In this document: piece after piece, positions 7,777 through 16,326 of the stretch | How positions within the stretch are numbered: position 1 is the stretch's first letter | How the letters are laid out: the number at the start of each line of letters is the position of its first letter | Translations under genes and position numbers: made by a program | Origin: Pseudofrankia inefficax | GTDB lineage: Bacteria > Actinomycetota > Actinomycetes > Frankiales > Frankiaceae | Direction of reading: 5' to 3' | NCBI RefSeq assembly: GCF_000166135.1 | Contig: NC_014666.1 | Span: forward strand, 1,116,001-1,180,000 | DNA: 64,000 nt | The notes under the pieces: generated by a model | Seen by the model: the letters and a program-made list of their open reading frames with translations, nothing else | What the model was told of the DNA's origin: nothing | Databases searched by the model: none

Positions 7777-7924
7777 AGGCCCGATGACGTGGAAGGCCGG
7801 TCCCGAGGTTCATGCTGATCCGCCGCTGGCGGCGACGCGGCGCAGCGGCAGAGAGACGAGAACGCCGCGCAACGCGCGTCCCGGAGCGGGCGGGGCGCTG
7901 ATCGTCCCCATCGGAGCGGGCCGG

Positions 7925-8035
7925 GTTTGTGTTTCGGGCGGACGGTCGGGGGCCCCGGACCGGCGTCTGTTGAGGGTGGGGACCGAGCGGCCGAAGCGGC
8001 TCGCCGGACGTCGAGCCGCGCAGCATCCGTGGGCG
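7925..8035 (-). repeat. Copy of the tail of a BNR/sialidase-like remnant
   Basis: The minus-strand reading LRGSTSGEPLRP and the DNA gcggacggtcgggggcccc ... ggccgaagcgg ... cgccggacgtcg parallel 26086-26205, where the same LRGPTSGGPLRP follows a recognisable BNR-like remnant. Only the end of that region is present here. Confidence 0.45.
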
Positions 8036-8181
8036 GGGCTGCGGGCCTCGGTCCTGGCAGTCATCGGCGTTTCTGCCCTTGTCAGGTGAGCGGTCTCTCT
8101 TGCCGGGAAACGGGCCACGCCCGCTGGCCGGGCCCTTCTGGAGGGCGTGCATAGCCGATTGTCTTGTCGCTGCGCACAGGC

Positions 8182-8331
8182 CTAGTACGGTCGAGTCGTT
8201 GATCGCTGGCATGCGCGGCAGGCGTCCTGGCGGACGCCTCGAAATCTTTTCAAGATTTTTCGCCGGGCGTCTGGAGGGCCGGGCGTGCGACCCGCTGGCA
8301 CGAGCCCGCCGGTACCCGTGGACCGCTGGCA
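8182..8331. repeat. Iteron-like cluster with AT-rich palindrome, copy A
   Basis: CGCTGGCA occurs in the same orientation at 8204, 8293 and 8324 around the palindrome AAATCTT-TTC-AAGATTT (8242-8258). The order ctagtNcggtcg, ttgatCGCTGGCAtg, palindrome, gggcg is shared with 30709-30800. AT-rich palindromes are rare in this GC background. Confidence 0.6.
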
Positions 8332-8382
8332 GCGATACCGGTCGAGTGTGGCTTGTGCTCGCGAGTAGCACCGGTCGGATGA

Positions 8383-8919
8383 TCAGCTTTTTCTCTCTGG
8401 CTCGTCGGGGTCGAACCTCGTTCGGCGCGAACCGTCCGGGAGGAGGTAGTCGCCGCTGTCCGCGTCGTAGATGGGCTGACCGGAGCGCGAGGCTTCGGCG
8501 TGGAGTGTGGTCTCGCGGTCTTTGGATTCTCCGCCGGGAAGGAACGAGACTTCGTGTGGTACGTCTTCGCGTTGACCTGGGCACACCGCTTTCTTACCCT
8601 TGAGGAGCGGGAGGTGAATTTCGGAGAGCCACGGAGCGAGGTAGCCAAGGATGAAGCCGGTCTGAAGCTCCATCATGTCGTGGTCGTATCCACCGGCGCT
8701 GTTCCGATGGCCTTCGATGTCGAGGAACAGCCCCCGGCGGACCCCGGGTTGGGCTTCGGCTGCCTTCCGAACGAGTTCCAGCAGCATCCTCGCCGCGGTT
8801 TCGAAATCTTCACCAGGTCGCACCACGTGGTAGAGCGCTATTCCTGCGGATCCGGAACGGCGGGCCGAACCGTCGGGAGTCTCCTTGCCAGACAATGATG
8901 TAACCTCCGAGGCTCTCAC
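8383..8919 (-). CDS. Hypothetical protein of accessory island
   Basis: 178 residues from GTG 8919, taken because an earlier start would overlap the upstream gene by 70 bp. The core reads GIALYHVVRPGEDFETAARM, then RRGLFLDIEGHRNSAGGYDH and FILGYLAPWLSEIHLPLLKG, with a basic, charged tail. The conserved-looking D-x-E-G-H could be a metal or active site. It follows the gene 8952-9851 after 32 bp on the same strand, so the two very likely form an operon. I do not recognise the family. Confidence 0.6.
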   Translation of the reverse strand: MRASEVTSLSGKETPDGSARRSGSAGIALYHVVRPGEDFETAARMLLELVRKAAEAQPGVRRGLFLDIEGHRNSAGGYDHDMMELQTGFILGYLAPWLSEIHLPLLKGKKAVCPGQREDVPHEVSFLPGGESKDRETTLHAEASRSGQPIYDADSGDYLLPDGSRRTRFDPDEPERKS

Positions 8920-8951
8920 GAGGGGGCGGAGTAGTCGACCTGTCCAGTGCG

Positions 8952-9851
8952 TCAATCGAAGATGTAGTGTTCGGCGGCGTCGTTGATGAGCCACTGGCAC
9001 ACCGAGTCCGGGAGTTCCCACGGCTTCGTGAGCATCTTCTTCCTGACGTCCACGAGGTTCACCCCGTCGGGCGGGGGTGGTATCGGACGATTCTGCCAGG
9101 TCCGATGACCGGGGTCGGCGAGTACCGCGAACACGCGGTCAACGTGGGAGGGGTAGTCCGGCAGGCCCCACCAGCGGCGGGCCCACACGGTGGCGAAAAG
9201 CGCCGGGCTGTAGAGCACCGAACGCGGGTCGTACTCGTCCATGGACTCCAACAGATAACCTGCGGCGCCCGCGACTTGGTTGTCGTAATCCTCAAGTTCG
9301 GTCTCGGTCGTGACGTTGTCTGGTACGTCACAGTCGGGATGCGTCCGCGCGTTGCTCAGCGTCTGAGCAACCACGTCGCGAAGGGTGGTCCCGATGATCA
9401 GCGTCCGGTTTGGGTTCGTGAACCAGCGATAAAGGTTGTAGAAGACCCTGTTCAACGGTGCTGGGTCGGCGTCTGCCACGTCGACCATCGTGTGAAGACC
9501 CTGCTCCCGCCGCCACCGCCGCAGCCGTTCCCGCACCTTGGCGGTGGTGTGGGTATTGATTCGATACATATCGACGTCAGACAAGGCGCCGATCGCGGAA
9601 CCGGCGTGCCAGTCCTCGACCTTGGTGTTCCGCCACCACCTCGCCGTGATACCGACCGCCGCGACGTCCACCATCTGATCGACATCGTCAGGTGCGAGTC
9701 CGCGTTCGGCCAGTAACTCATGTAGATCATCCGGTGAGGGGCGACGGTCGTCCTCAGCCGCCTCGTCGCCGGCGTCCGCCGAGGCGCTGGCCGCCGGATG
9801 GGCGGGAACCCCGCCCGGCTCGGACGTGTCCTGTCCTTTCACCACGACCAT
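8952..9851 (-). CDS. Hypothetical protein, first gene of a two-gene unit
   Basis: 299 residues from ATG 9851 (a TTG at 9899 would add 16). A low-complexity Ala/Asp/Glu-rich N-terminus (about residues 12-45) precedes a globular part with many Trp and Arg residues (ITARWWRNTKVEDWHAGSAI, WARRWWGLPDYP). No signal peptide, membrane helix or known motif is visible. It is followed 32 bp later by 8383-8919. The pairing of two unknown proteins in an island suggests a joint job, but nothing shows what. Confidence 0.6.
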   Translation of the reverse strand: MVVVKGQDTSEPGGVPAHPAASASADAGDEAAEDDRRPSPDDLHELLAERGLAPDDVDQMVDVAAVGITARWWRNTKVEDWHAGSAIGALSDVDMYRINTHTTAKVRERLRRWRREQGLHTMVDVADADPAPLNRVFYNLYRWFTNPNRTLIIGTTLRDVVAQTLSNARTHPDCDVPDNVTTETELEDYDNQVAGAAGYLLESMDEYDPRSVLYSPALFATVWARRWWGLPDYPSHVDRVFAVLADPGHRTWQNRPIPPPPDGVNLVDVRKKMLTKPWELPDSVCQWLINDAAEHYIFD

Positions 9852-10176
9852 CCCGCTCGCCGACTGTTCATGCTCCGCCTCGTAGCGTAACGCACCCAAG
9901 GGCGCGAACTACTCCAGATGCCTCCCACCTCGGAGAAGAATGGTCGATGAGCCGAGGAGGCTCCTGAGCCCGAACCTGCCCTCGGCGCGAACGTCACCAC
10001 AAGGCGGCCCCGCCGGCTCCAGAACGCCGAGCAACGCCCAGAGCCGGTCCGCGTTCGGCGGACTCCAAGTGTTCTCCCAGAACCGCCGCGTGATCTACAC
10101 GACGGCACCATCCTGAACCGCGCCTACGGGGCCAGGCCGCCGAACCGGGCGCGGCCTGAATCCGACATCCTCATGA

Positions 10177-10524
10177 TCAGATCGAAGGTGGGTTACCAGG
10201 CCGGGTGCGGGCTGGGAGGGCTTCGGCGACGATGCGTGCCACGATCTCGTCCTGGCTCTCACTCGCACTGATGATCTTTTCGTCGAGGATGTTGAGCAGG
10301 TCATCGGGGACGTGCCAGTCGGCGAGCTCACGGGCGCCGTAGTCGCTGGCATCGGCCTTCGTCGCGTGCCGGCGCAGCGTCTCCTCCAACGACAGGGCGA
10401 AGTAGTAGGTGTGGGTCGGGCCTGAATGCGCGGCGATGACCGCCCGCTGTGCGTCGCCGTAGCGGGAGGCGTCGAGGATGCCTTCGAGGATCACGTCGTA
10501 GCCGGCCGCAAGGCACCGCCTCAC
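10177..10524 (-). pseudogene. Headless P-loop kinase remnant
   Basis: From GTG 10524 the frame gives RRCLAAGYDVILEGILDASR, then a middle with YYFALSLEETLRRHATK and ADWHVPDDLL. This matches the C-terminal two thirds of small AAA/zeta-like P-loop kinases (LEGIL after the second strand, then the LRRHATR lid-type segment). The expected GxxGxGKS/T Walker A and first strand should lie in 10525-10620. That frame stays open but has no such motif, so the ATP-binding head is lost or scrambled. Confidence 0.6.
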
Positions 10525-10831
10525 GATCAGCGAGATCAGGTCGTACAGCTTGCGTACGGCAGTGCCCGCCGCGCGCGAAGTGCTCGACCGCTGGCGGCTC
10601 TGACACCAACTCCCGTCACATGAGGAACCGGCGCAGTCCCATTAGCGGGACACCGCGACCTGACCCGTCGAGCGCGGCGTCTGATGCGGCACGTGTGGCA
10701 ACCGAACAGTCCGCCACGGTGCTGGCAGTCGGATGGAACTCGCGTAAGGTTGTGATCCTCCAGCGGCATTCAGCGGGTCGCGACAGCTCGTTCCGGCGAG
10801 CGCAAGTGGCTCCAACCTTGGATCGCCGAAG
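10525..10831. other. Spacer with degenerate kinase head
   Basis: About 300 bp between the kinase remnant and the nuclease-like gene. It holds no gene; the right half, nearer the nuclease gene, becomes AT-richer and presumably carries its promoter. Confidence 0.35.
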
Positions 10832-12508
10832 GTGGAGCAGATCGGACACAGAGGCGTAGAGGATCTTGGGGCGGCTTGGGTGAGCTTTATCCAATGGAAA
10901 GACAAAGATCCGAATCTTATCGAGCAAGCCATCAAGACTCTGCTACTCTCACTATTCCCTGGCGCAAGGCCGATCGACGGCCGGGGCGGAGATGATGGAC
11001 GAGATCTCCGATGGGATTCCAGTGGCGGTCTTGTGATTTTCGAGATCAAGTCTTTTGCGCGCGTCCGTCTAACGGCTAGCCAGCGGAGAGAGGTCGAGCG
11101 CTCGCTGAAAAGGGCCGTCAAGCACAATCCAGTGCGTTGGATTCTCATTCTTCCGTTGGATCATTCGCCCAGCGAGGAGCGCTGGTTCGACAGGTTGAAG
11201 GAGCAGAACCGGGGCATCGAACTGGAGTGGTGGGGCCTCACGTGGCTCAATCTCTCCTTTGCTCCCAGAGATGATTTGAGGCGCCTCGTCGAGAGCGAGG
11301 ATTATGAACTTCTGCGGCGCGCCCACGAAGTCGACATCGAAGGGCGAGTTCCAGCCAACCTAACGGCCTCTGTCGGCCGCCTCAATGTCTTGATGAACCG
11401 CACCCAGGAGCTTTCTCCCTACTGGCGAGCGGATTTCTCGACCGCGCCAGACGGCATCACTGTCACCTACAACGAGCGTTTTCCTGGCGCAGCTGACCTC
11501 GACCCGGTCCAGCTACGCGCCATCTTCAGATTTCCTACCTCCGATGGTCGGGCCGCTGCGGCGGAGCGTCGCCTGAAGGATGCGCTCGACTACGGCGGCG
11601 ATATTGAGGTCGACGGCCGCTATGTGGAAAACTTCGAGATTATGTCCTCGCTCGCGAGCCGAGCGATGTTTGAGGCGCCGGGCCCCCTGGAACGGTTCGC
11701 GCTTTCCTCTCTCGACAGCCCGAAAGATCGAGGATTTACCCTGCAGATGGCCGTCGTGGCGACGACTGGCGAGGTCAAGTATCGCCTCCCCATGCAGGTC
11801 GACCAGCACACGGCTGGTGTCAGGGGCGTGAGGATCCGAGCGCGCGACGCAACAGAGAGCCTTGAGGCAGAGCTCAAGGTTGATCGCAAGGATCAGGGCG
11901 GCCGCCTGTCCGCTCGAATCACATGGCGAGGTGTCACAGGAAAATTCCCGTACAAAATACGTCCCGGGTTCGAGATCTTCACGCGTGTCGAGCGGGATGA
12001 CCACATCGAGTTGAGAATAGACAACCAAAGCGTGGCCAGGCATCACGCCGGAACGGCTCGGTTCCTTGTCGAGGCACGGCTGTGCGCCGATATGATCGTC
12101 GCCCTGGAAAAGCTACAGGATCATTGTAAGCAGACCTTCCCGATCCCGGATGACATCACCTGGAAGGATGCTCACGATATCATCGCCGCCGCTCAAGTGC
12201 TGTCCGGACAGTCGATTCGGACCGGGCGAACCGGAATCGAGCTCTCCATAAAGCCCGGACACGTCGCGAGCTTCTTGAAGACTGCGAGGCCCCTCGGCAT
12301 CACCCATCTCAGGGGAGAGATGATCTACGGCATCACGTGCGGCGGCCATCAAATGAATATCGGCCGAGTTTTCATCACGACTCCACGCGTTCGCTTGACG
12401 AATCTCGCCGAACTGGAGGCGATAGCAGACATCGCGTCCGAACCGGTTGCCCGCTACGTGTGCGTGGACGATGACAGCATCGATATGCAGCTCGTGGCGC
12501 CAAACTGA
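10832..12508 (+). CDS. Protein with PD-(D/E)XK-like nuclease domain
   Basis: 558 residues from GTG 10832; a GTG at 10880 has better upstream spacing (TTGGGG) and would remove 16 residues. The N-terminal domain shows D58 in GDDGRDLRW followed by E71-I-K73 in LVIFEIKSF, the spacing of the PD-(D/E)XK nuclease fold (Mrr-like restriction enzymes and many others). The remaining 450 residues are not recognised and may bind target or partner. Base composition is visibly lower in GC than its neighbours, suggesting recent transfer. No methylase or second subunit lies beside it. A defence nuclease is plausible by motif and context, but unproven. Confidence 0.65.
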   Translation: MEQIGHRGVEDLGAAWVSFIQWKDKDPNLIEQAIKTLLLSLFPGARPIDGRGGDDGRDLRWDSSGGLVIFEIKSFARVRLTASQRREVERSLKRAVKHNPVRWILILPLDHSPSEERWFDRLKEQNRGIELEWWGLTWLNLSFAPRDDLRRLVESEDYELLRRAHEVDIEGRVPANLTASVGRLNVLMNRTQELSPYWRADFSTAPDGITVTYNERFPGAADLDPVQLRAIFRFPTSDGRAAAAERRLKDALDYGGDIEVDGRYVENFEIMSSLASRAMFEAPGPLERFALSSLDSPKDRGFTLQMAVVATTGEVKYRLPMQVDQHTAGVRGVRIRARDATESLEAELKVDRKDQGGRLSARITWRGVTGKFPYKIRPGFEIFTRVERDDHIELRIDNQSVARHHAGTARFLVEARLCADMIVALEKLQDHCKQTFPIPDDITWKDAHDIIAAAQVLSGQSIRTGRTGIELSIKPGHVASFLKTARPLGITHLRGEMIYGITCGGHQMNIGRVFITTPRVRLTNLAELEAIADIASEPVARYVCVDDDSIDMQLVAPN

Positions 12509-12654
12509 TCGTCCGATTTGGCGCGGTCACCGTCTGCGGGCAGGCTCCCGTGGCGCCCGTTCACTGTTCAAGCATCCCACATGGGCACGAACCGTCACCA
12601 GACCCGCCGCTGCCCGACCAGCAGAGGCGCCAGCGCCGACGTTCGTGCGCCTTG

Positions 12655-12802
12655 CCACGTCGACGACGAGCAACTCGTCAACGGCGACTACTACATCGAC
12701 CGCCGCCCGGCGCCGCTCGTCCCGCTGGTCGAGAACGGGGCGTTCCGCCGGGCGCTGTGGCTGCGCTCCGCCGAGCTCGTCGGCGTCAGCGCGACGGCGT
12801 GA
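12655..12802 (+). pseudogene. C-terminal remnant, possibly of a short-chain dehydrogenase
   Basis: The frame ending at TGA 12800-12802 reads DEQLVNGDYYIDRRPAPLVP and later FRRALWLRSAELVGV. This resembles the end of short-chain dehydrogenases, which often finish in LW-x2-S-x-EL(V/T)G. No Rossmann part is seen upstream in any frame. The family assignment is tentative. Confidence 0.35.
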
Positions 12803-12834
12803 CCGCGCCGCCGCGCGGGCCACCTGGCGGCGGG

Positions 12835-13608
12835 TTATTCGTCTGGCTTTGATGAGCGTGCGCCCTGTTCCTGGAGCCAGGTGATGACGTTTTCCTGCCG
12901 GGTGCCCAGGCCTTTGGCGGTGTCCAGTGGCGTTCCCTGGGCGTAGTCGGGGACCCAGTGGAGATCGGCTCCACGGGTCAGCAGGTATTCCGCGGCGCGG
13001 CGCTGGCCGCCCGCACACGCGTGCCAGAACGCCTGCGACACCTTGTCGGCGGCTGGTTGATCGCCGAGCAGTTCATCGAGTCGACCGAGCATTCCCAGCG
13101 CGGCTGCCTCCCACGGCTGGCTGACCTCGGCGCCGCGGGCCACCATCAGCCTGGCGACGTGCCAGCAGGCGTACCCGACCGCGTTGGCCAGTGGAGTGCC
13201 GATCGATCCATCCGGCGCATTGATGTCCGCGCCCCCATCGATCAGTGCTGCTGCGACGTCGACGTCGTCGCTGCTGGCTGCATAGTGCAGTGGGGTTTCC
13301 CCGGGTTCCCCCGCCCGGTCGGTCGTCCGGGCGTTCGGATCGGCGCCCGCTTCGATCAGAAGACGGACGATCTCTGGGCCATTACGGAAGTAGCCGGGCC
13401 AGTCGGTGACTACCAGCAGCGGAGTACTCGTGCCCCCACGCCTGGCGAGGATCCGAGCTGACGCAAGACTCGGGTCCTCCGCGAGGAGCCGCCTGACCGC
13501 ATCCACATCGCCACCGTGAACCGCGAGCACCAGCTCCGCCGCGATCGGGTCATCCTCGGGGATCAGCCTGCCCATCGGCTCCGCCGTCACGACTCCAGAT
13601 CGTGGCAT
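12835..13608 (-). CDS. Ankyrin-repeat protein
   Basis: 257 residues built of about six ankyrin repeats. Signature pieces are AAELVLAVHGGDVDAVRRLL, IVRLLIEAGADPNART, ETPLHYAASSDDVDVAAALI, DGGADINAP and RRAEYLLTRGADLHW. No other domain, signal or membrane helix is present, so it is probably a cytoplasmic protein-protein interaction module. It stands alone, 32 bp after the oxidoreductase-like remnant on the other strand. The partner is unknown. Confidence 0.85.
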   Translation of the reverse strand: MPRSGVVTAEPMGRLIPEDDPIAAELVLAVHGGDVDAVRRLLAEDPSLASARILARRGGTSTPLLVVTDWPGYFRNGPEIVRLLIEAGADPNARTTDRAGEPGETPLHYAASSDDVDVAAALIDGGADINAPDGSIGTPLANAVGYACWHVARLMVARGAEVSQPWEAAALGMLGRLDELLGDQPAADKVSQAFWHACAGGQRRAAEYLLTRGADLHWVPDYAQGTPLDTAKGLGTRQENVITWLQEQGARSSKPDE

Positions 13609-14067
13609 CTCCCACCCCCGCCGTCACACGCCACCCTCCCGCCGGTTTGAGGCAGCCGTCCCCGTGATCCGTCGGCCGCCGCGCGGTCGTGGTAGCGGGA
13701 CCATTCCGGGAATAGTGGTCTAGGCGCGGGATCCCCTGCGTACTATGCGTCGCCTCGACCGTCGCGGGGGTGCCGGTGCCGGCGATGAGGGCCGTCGACC
13801 TGCCGGCGCCGAGGCGCCCGCCGTCGAACTACACCGGCTCGGACACCCTGCCGTGCATCGCCGAGGCGTGCCGGCGTCGCGACGAGACCGGCACGATTCC
13901 CAGTCTGAGCGCCCCGGTCTCAGCGGCGCGGACCTGTGCCGGAAGGTCTACGAGGACCCAGAAGAGCGGCGCCGTATGGCCAAGATCGTGCGGAACTGGC
14001 TGCCGAGGATGCCCTGTCTGAGTGGGCAGACCAGTGCTCCGAGCCCAGCGCGGCGACCGAGGAGTTT
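13609..14067. other. Stretch with degenerate coding traces
   Basis: Short protein-like runs appear in different + frames (for example DLCRKVYEDPEERRRMAKIV near 13940-13995), but no continuous gene. Most likely a decayed gene of unknown family. Confidence 0.35.
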
Positions 14068-14268
14068 TTACAGCAAGCCCAGCTTCTCGGCGACCGTCAG
14101 CGTGACCGGCAGTACGAGGACGAACGCGGCGCCGCCCGCGAGGAACGCGGCCACGAGGTCGGCGCCACCGGCGTAGGCAAGGACGCCGGCCGTCTGGCCG
14201 CCGAGGGCAGCGAGCGCCGCGCACAACCCGACGGCGAGGACGCGCACGAGGACACGATCGGGGTTCAC
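14068..14268 (-). CDS. Small membrane protein (66 aa), paralogue-like of 5245-5439
   Basis: 66 residues from GTG 14268 with GGAG seven bases upstream. Two hydrophobic segments (about residues 6-26 and 38-58) with AYAGGADLVAAFLAGGAAF between them, ending EKLGLL. Its size, MN start and topology match the 64-residue protein at 5245. The leader upstream shares a 26-nt identical core at the same spacing. No operon partner lies close by; the next gene downstream on this strand is the ankyrin protein 460 bp on. Function unknown. Confidence 0.55.
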   Translation of the reverse strand: MNPDRVLVRVLAVGLCAALAALGGQTAGVLAYAGGADLVAAFLAGGAAFVLVLPVTLTVAEKLGLL

Positions 14269-14334
14269 GTCTGGCTCCAGTCGTGCGCCCCGCCCCCTGG
14301 CCGGCGGAGCGCTGGAGGCAGCGCGAAGCGGACC
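14263..14334 (-). promoter_or_regulatory. Conserved leader hairpin, copy 2
   Basis: The hairpin GCGCTG-GAGG-CAGCGC lies at 14309-14324, 40 nt before the GTG at 14268, exactly as in copy 1 (5480-5495 before 5439). Similarity runs from the start codon through gcgaagcggacc. Confidence 0.6.
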
Positions 14335-14559
14335 TTGCGTGATCCCCGGGTTTGCCGTCGGCAGATGAGTTCGGTTCGTCGCGCCGCGCGGCTTCGGCCC
14401 GAGGCGGCCAGGGGAAGGACGCGCCGGACATGGGAAACCCCGAGTTCGGCGCCGGGCCACACGACAGACCAGGCACCGCACTGATCACTTTGCAGGCCGC
14501 CCGCGGCCGGCCTGTCGAGGCCGGTGGCCTCTCTGTGGCGAGATCGAATCCGTCGACTC

Positions 14560-14829
14560 CTCGCGGGCGGAAACACCCGCCGCGACCAGCCGGCTCCGCC
14601 CTGGGCAACGGCCCACCCTGTCCGTCGTCAATACCGGTCCGGACGTCCCGGCTGCCGATGTGGTCCGACTGCTCCAGCCCTTCCAACGTCTTGCCGCGGA
14701 GACGGAATCGGCCTTGGGCTCTCCATCGTGGACGCGGTCGCGACCGCACACGGCGCCCGGCCGACCGTCGAGCCACGGGCAGGCGGCGGGCTGGAAGTCA
14801 CCGTGTCCTTTCCGCCGGCCAGCACGTAG
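14560..14829 (+). pseudogene. Remnant of a sensor histidine kinase ATPase domain
   Basis: One frame gives LSVVNTGPDVPAADVVRLLQ and PFQRL, the G1-box region of HATPase_c. The next frame gives GIGLGLSIVDAVATAHGARP and LEVTVSFPP, the G2 box and C-terminal strand. The two are fused across a short deletion and frame change near 14700. The dimerisation and sensor parts are missing. It is a fragment of a two-component kinase. Confidence 0.75.
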
Positions 14830-15090
14830 CCACGCTGGTCACGCCGGGTGACGGCACGTTGGGCGCAGCCAGGGATGGGGCCGGCTAGCCACAAGGCCGT
14901 GATCAAGCTGGCTCTCCGAGCCCGCCAACCTCGCCGCGTGGCGACCCGCAAAGCCCGACACCACCACAGCTACCGGCGGCGCCTGCGGCCCGCCTCCTGC
15001 TGAGCGGACCGCGCGCGGCCCGCGGGTGAAGACGTGCGGTGAGCGGGTACCGGGCGTGTGGTCTGGATCTCCGCGCGGGTGTTGGCGTTG

Positions 15091-15684
15091 TCAGGGTGCG
15101 ATGAACTGAAGGTCGAGGTCGATTTTGATCTTGTCGCTGAGGGCGAGTTTCCCGGCGCCGAGGGGCATGTTGAAGTCGATGCCGTAGTCGCTGCGGCGGA
15201 TTTCGGTGGTGGCGGCGAAGCCGGCTCTGGTTCGGCCGTCTGCGGGGTGGACGTCGACGCCGTTGAACTCGACCGTGAGGGTCACTGGTTGGGTGGTCCC
15301 GTTGATGGTCAGTTCGCCGTCGACTTGGTAGCCGTCCTCGCTTTCGGTGACGGATAGTGACCGGTAGTACATGGTGGGGTGGTGTTCGACGTCGAAGAAG
15401 TCGGTGGAGCGTAGGTGGGCGTCTCGGTCGGGCTGGTTGGTGTTGACCGAGGCCATGTCGATGGTCGCGTCGATGGCGACGTCCGCGAGGGTCTCGCCGA
15501 TGGTGAGTGTGCCGTTGAACAGGTCGAATCGGCCGCGGACGTTGGTCAGGCCGAGGTGGCGGACCTGGAAGTAGACCCCGGAGTGTGCGGGGTCGATGGG
15601 CCAGACGCCGGCAGACAGCGGCAGGGCGCTTCCTGTCGTGGGGAGTGCTGGCGTCGACGGGTTGGACACGGATGGAGTCGTCAC
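15091..15684 (-). CDS. YceI-family protein
   Basis: 197 residues. YceI proteins are lipocalin-like barrels that bind isoprenoid-type lipids. Family hallmarks are WPIDPAHSGVYFQVRHLGLT near the start, VRGRFDLFNGTL, the LRSTDFFDVEHHPTMYY segment, and YGIDFNMPLGAGKLALSDKI at the end. No signal peptide is evident, so this is a cytoplasmic form, as usual in actinobacteria. It is divergent from the HxlR regulator at 15786 across 101 bp containing an inverted repeat, so that regulator probably controls it. Confidence 0.92.
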   Translation of the reverse strand: MTTPSVSNPSTPALPTTGSALPLSAGVWPIDPAHSGVYFQVRHLGLTNVRGRFDLFNGTLTIGETLADVAIDATIDMASVNTNQPDRDAHLRSTDFFDVEHHPTMYYRSLSVTESEDGYQVDGELTINGTTQPVTLTVEFNGVDVHPADGRTRAGFAATTEIRRSDYGIDFNMPLGAGKLALSDKIKIDLDLQFIAP

Positions 15685-15726
15685 GACCGACCTTCCTCGA
15701 AGAACATCATGGGTTACAAAAGGTTA

Positions 15727-15749
15727 GTTGCCGCCTAAAATATAGCAAC
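15727..15749. promoter_or_regulatory. Candidate operator between yceI-like gene and HxlR regulator
   Basis: GTTGC-N13-GCAAC (15727-15731 and 15745-15749) sits in a locally AT-rich spacer between divergent genes, the normal place for an HxlR-type regulator to bind. Confidence 0.5.
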
Positions 15750-15785
15750 AGTCGGCGGTGGGGTGGCTGTCGGTACCATCGGTGG

Positions 15786-16160
15786 ATGGGGCCGGGCGAG
15801 CGGGACGGGGTGAGCTGTCATGCGCTCACGCCGGTCTTTGCGTTGCTCGGGAAGAGGTGGAGCGGTCTGATCATCGGCACGCTGTTGGCTGGGCCGGCGC
15901 GTTTCTCGGAGATCTCCAGGCTGGTGCCCGGTGTCAGCGAGCGGATGTTGTCGGGGCGGTTGAACGAACTCGTTGCGGCCGGTCTGGTGGCCCGTGAGGT
16001 GATCGAGGGCCCGCCGGTCGGCGTCCGGTACAGGCTCACGGTCCGCGGTGAGGCGCTGCGCCCCGCGCTGGCTGAACTTGAACGCTGGGCGACCGAACAC
16101 CTGATCACCGACGCCGTCGACGTCCCGCCCAGCGATCGGACCGCGCCGGTGGAGATGTAG
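15786..16160 (+). CDS. HxlR-family winged-helix regulator
   Basis: 124 residues from ATG 15786. The HxlR fold is clear: a conserved Cys near the N-terminus (SCHALTPVFALLGKRWSGLI), helix-turn-helix with ARFSEISRLVPGVSERMLSG and RLNELVAAGLVAREV, then the wing PPVGVRYRLTVRGEALRPAL. Such proteins are small DNA-binding repressors or activators that often respond to redox or electrophiles through a cysteine. Divergent partner of the YceI-like gene and its likely controller. Confidence 0.9.
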   Translation: MGPGERDGVSCHALTPVFALLGKRWSGLIIGTLLAGPARFSEISRLVPGVSERMLSGRLNELVAAGLVAREVIEGPPVGVRYRLTVRGEALRPALAELERWATEHLITDAVDVPPSDRTAPVEM

Positions 16161-16326
16161 ACGCTCGCGAACCAGCTGCTTGCGGACGGGCTCTCGGTAG
16201 CCCGGTCAGGATGTGCTGGAGTGCGAGTAGTCATCGGAGTAGGAACCGGCTGGCCTGATCGCGCCGCTGCCCCGCTGGGCTGCGGCGCGATCAGGCGTCG
16301 GCGAGTCGCGTCTAGCCGGTGTGGTG

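Larger units (their letters stand above)
7777..8382. other. Non-coding stretch with two repeat elements
   Basis: About 600 bp without a gene. It holds a sequence shared with 26086-26205 (about 7925-8035) and an iteron-like cluster shared with 30694-31030 (8182-8331). Confidence 0.5.
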
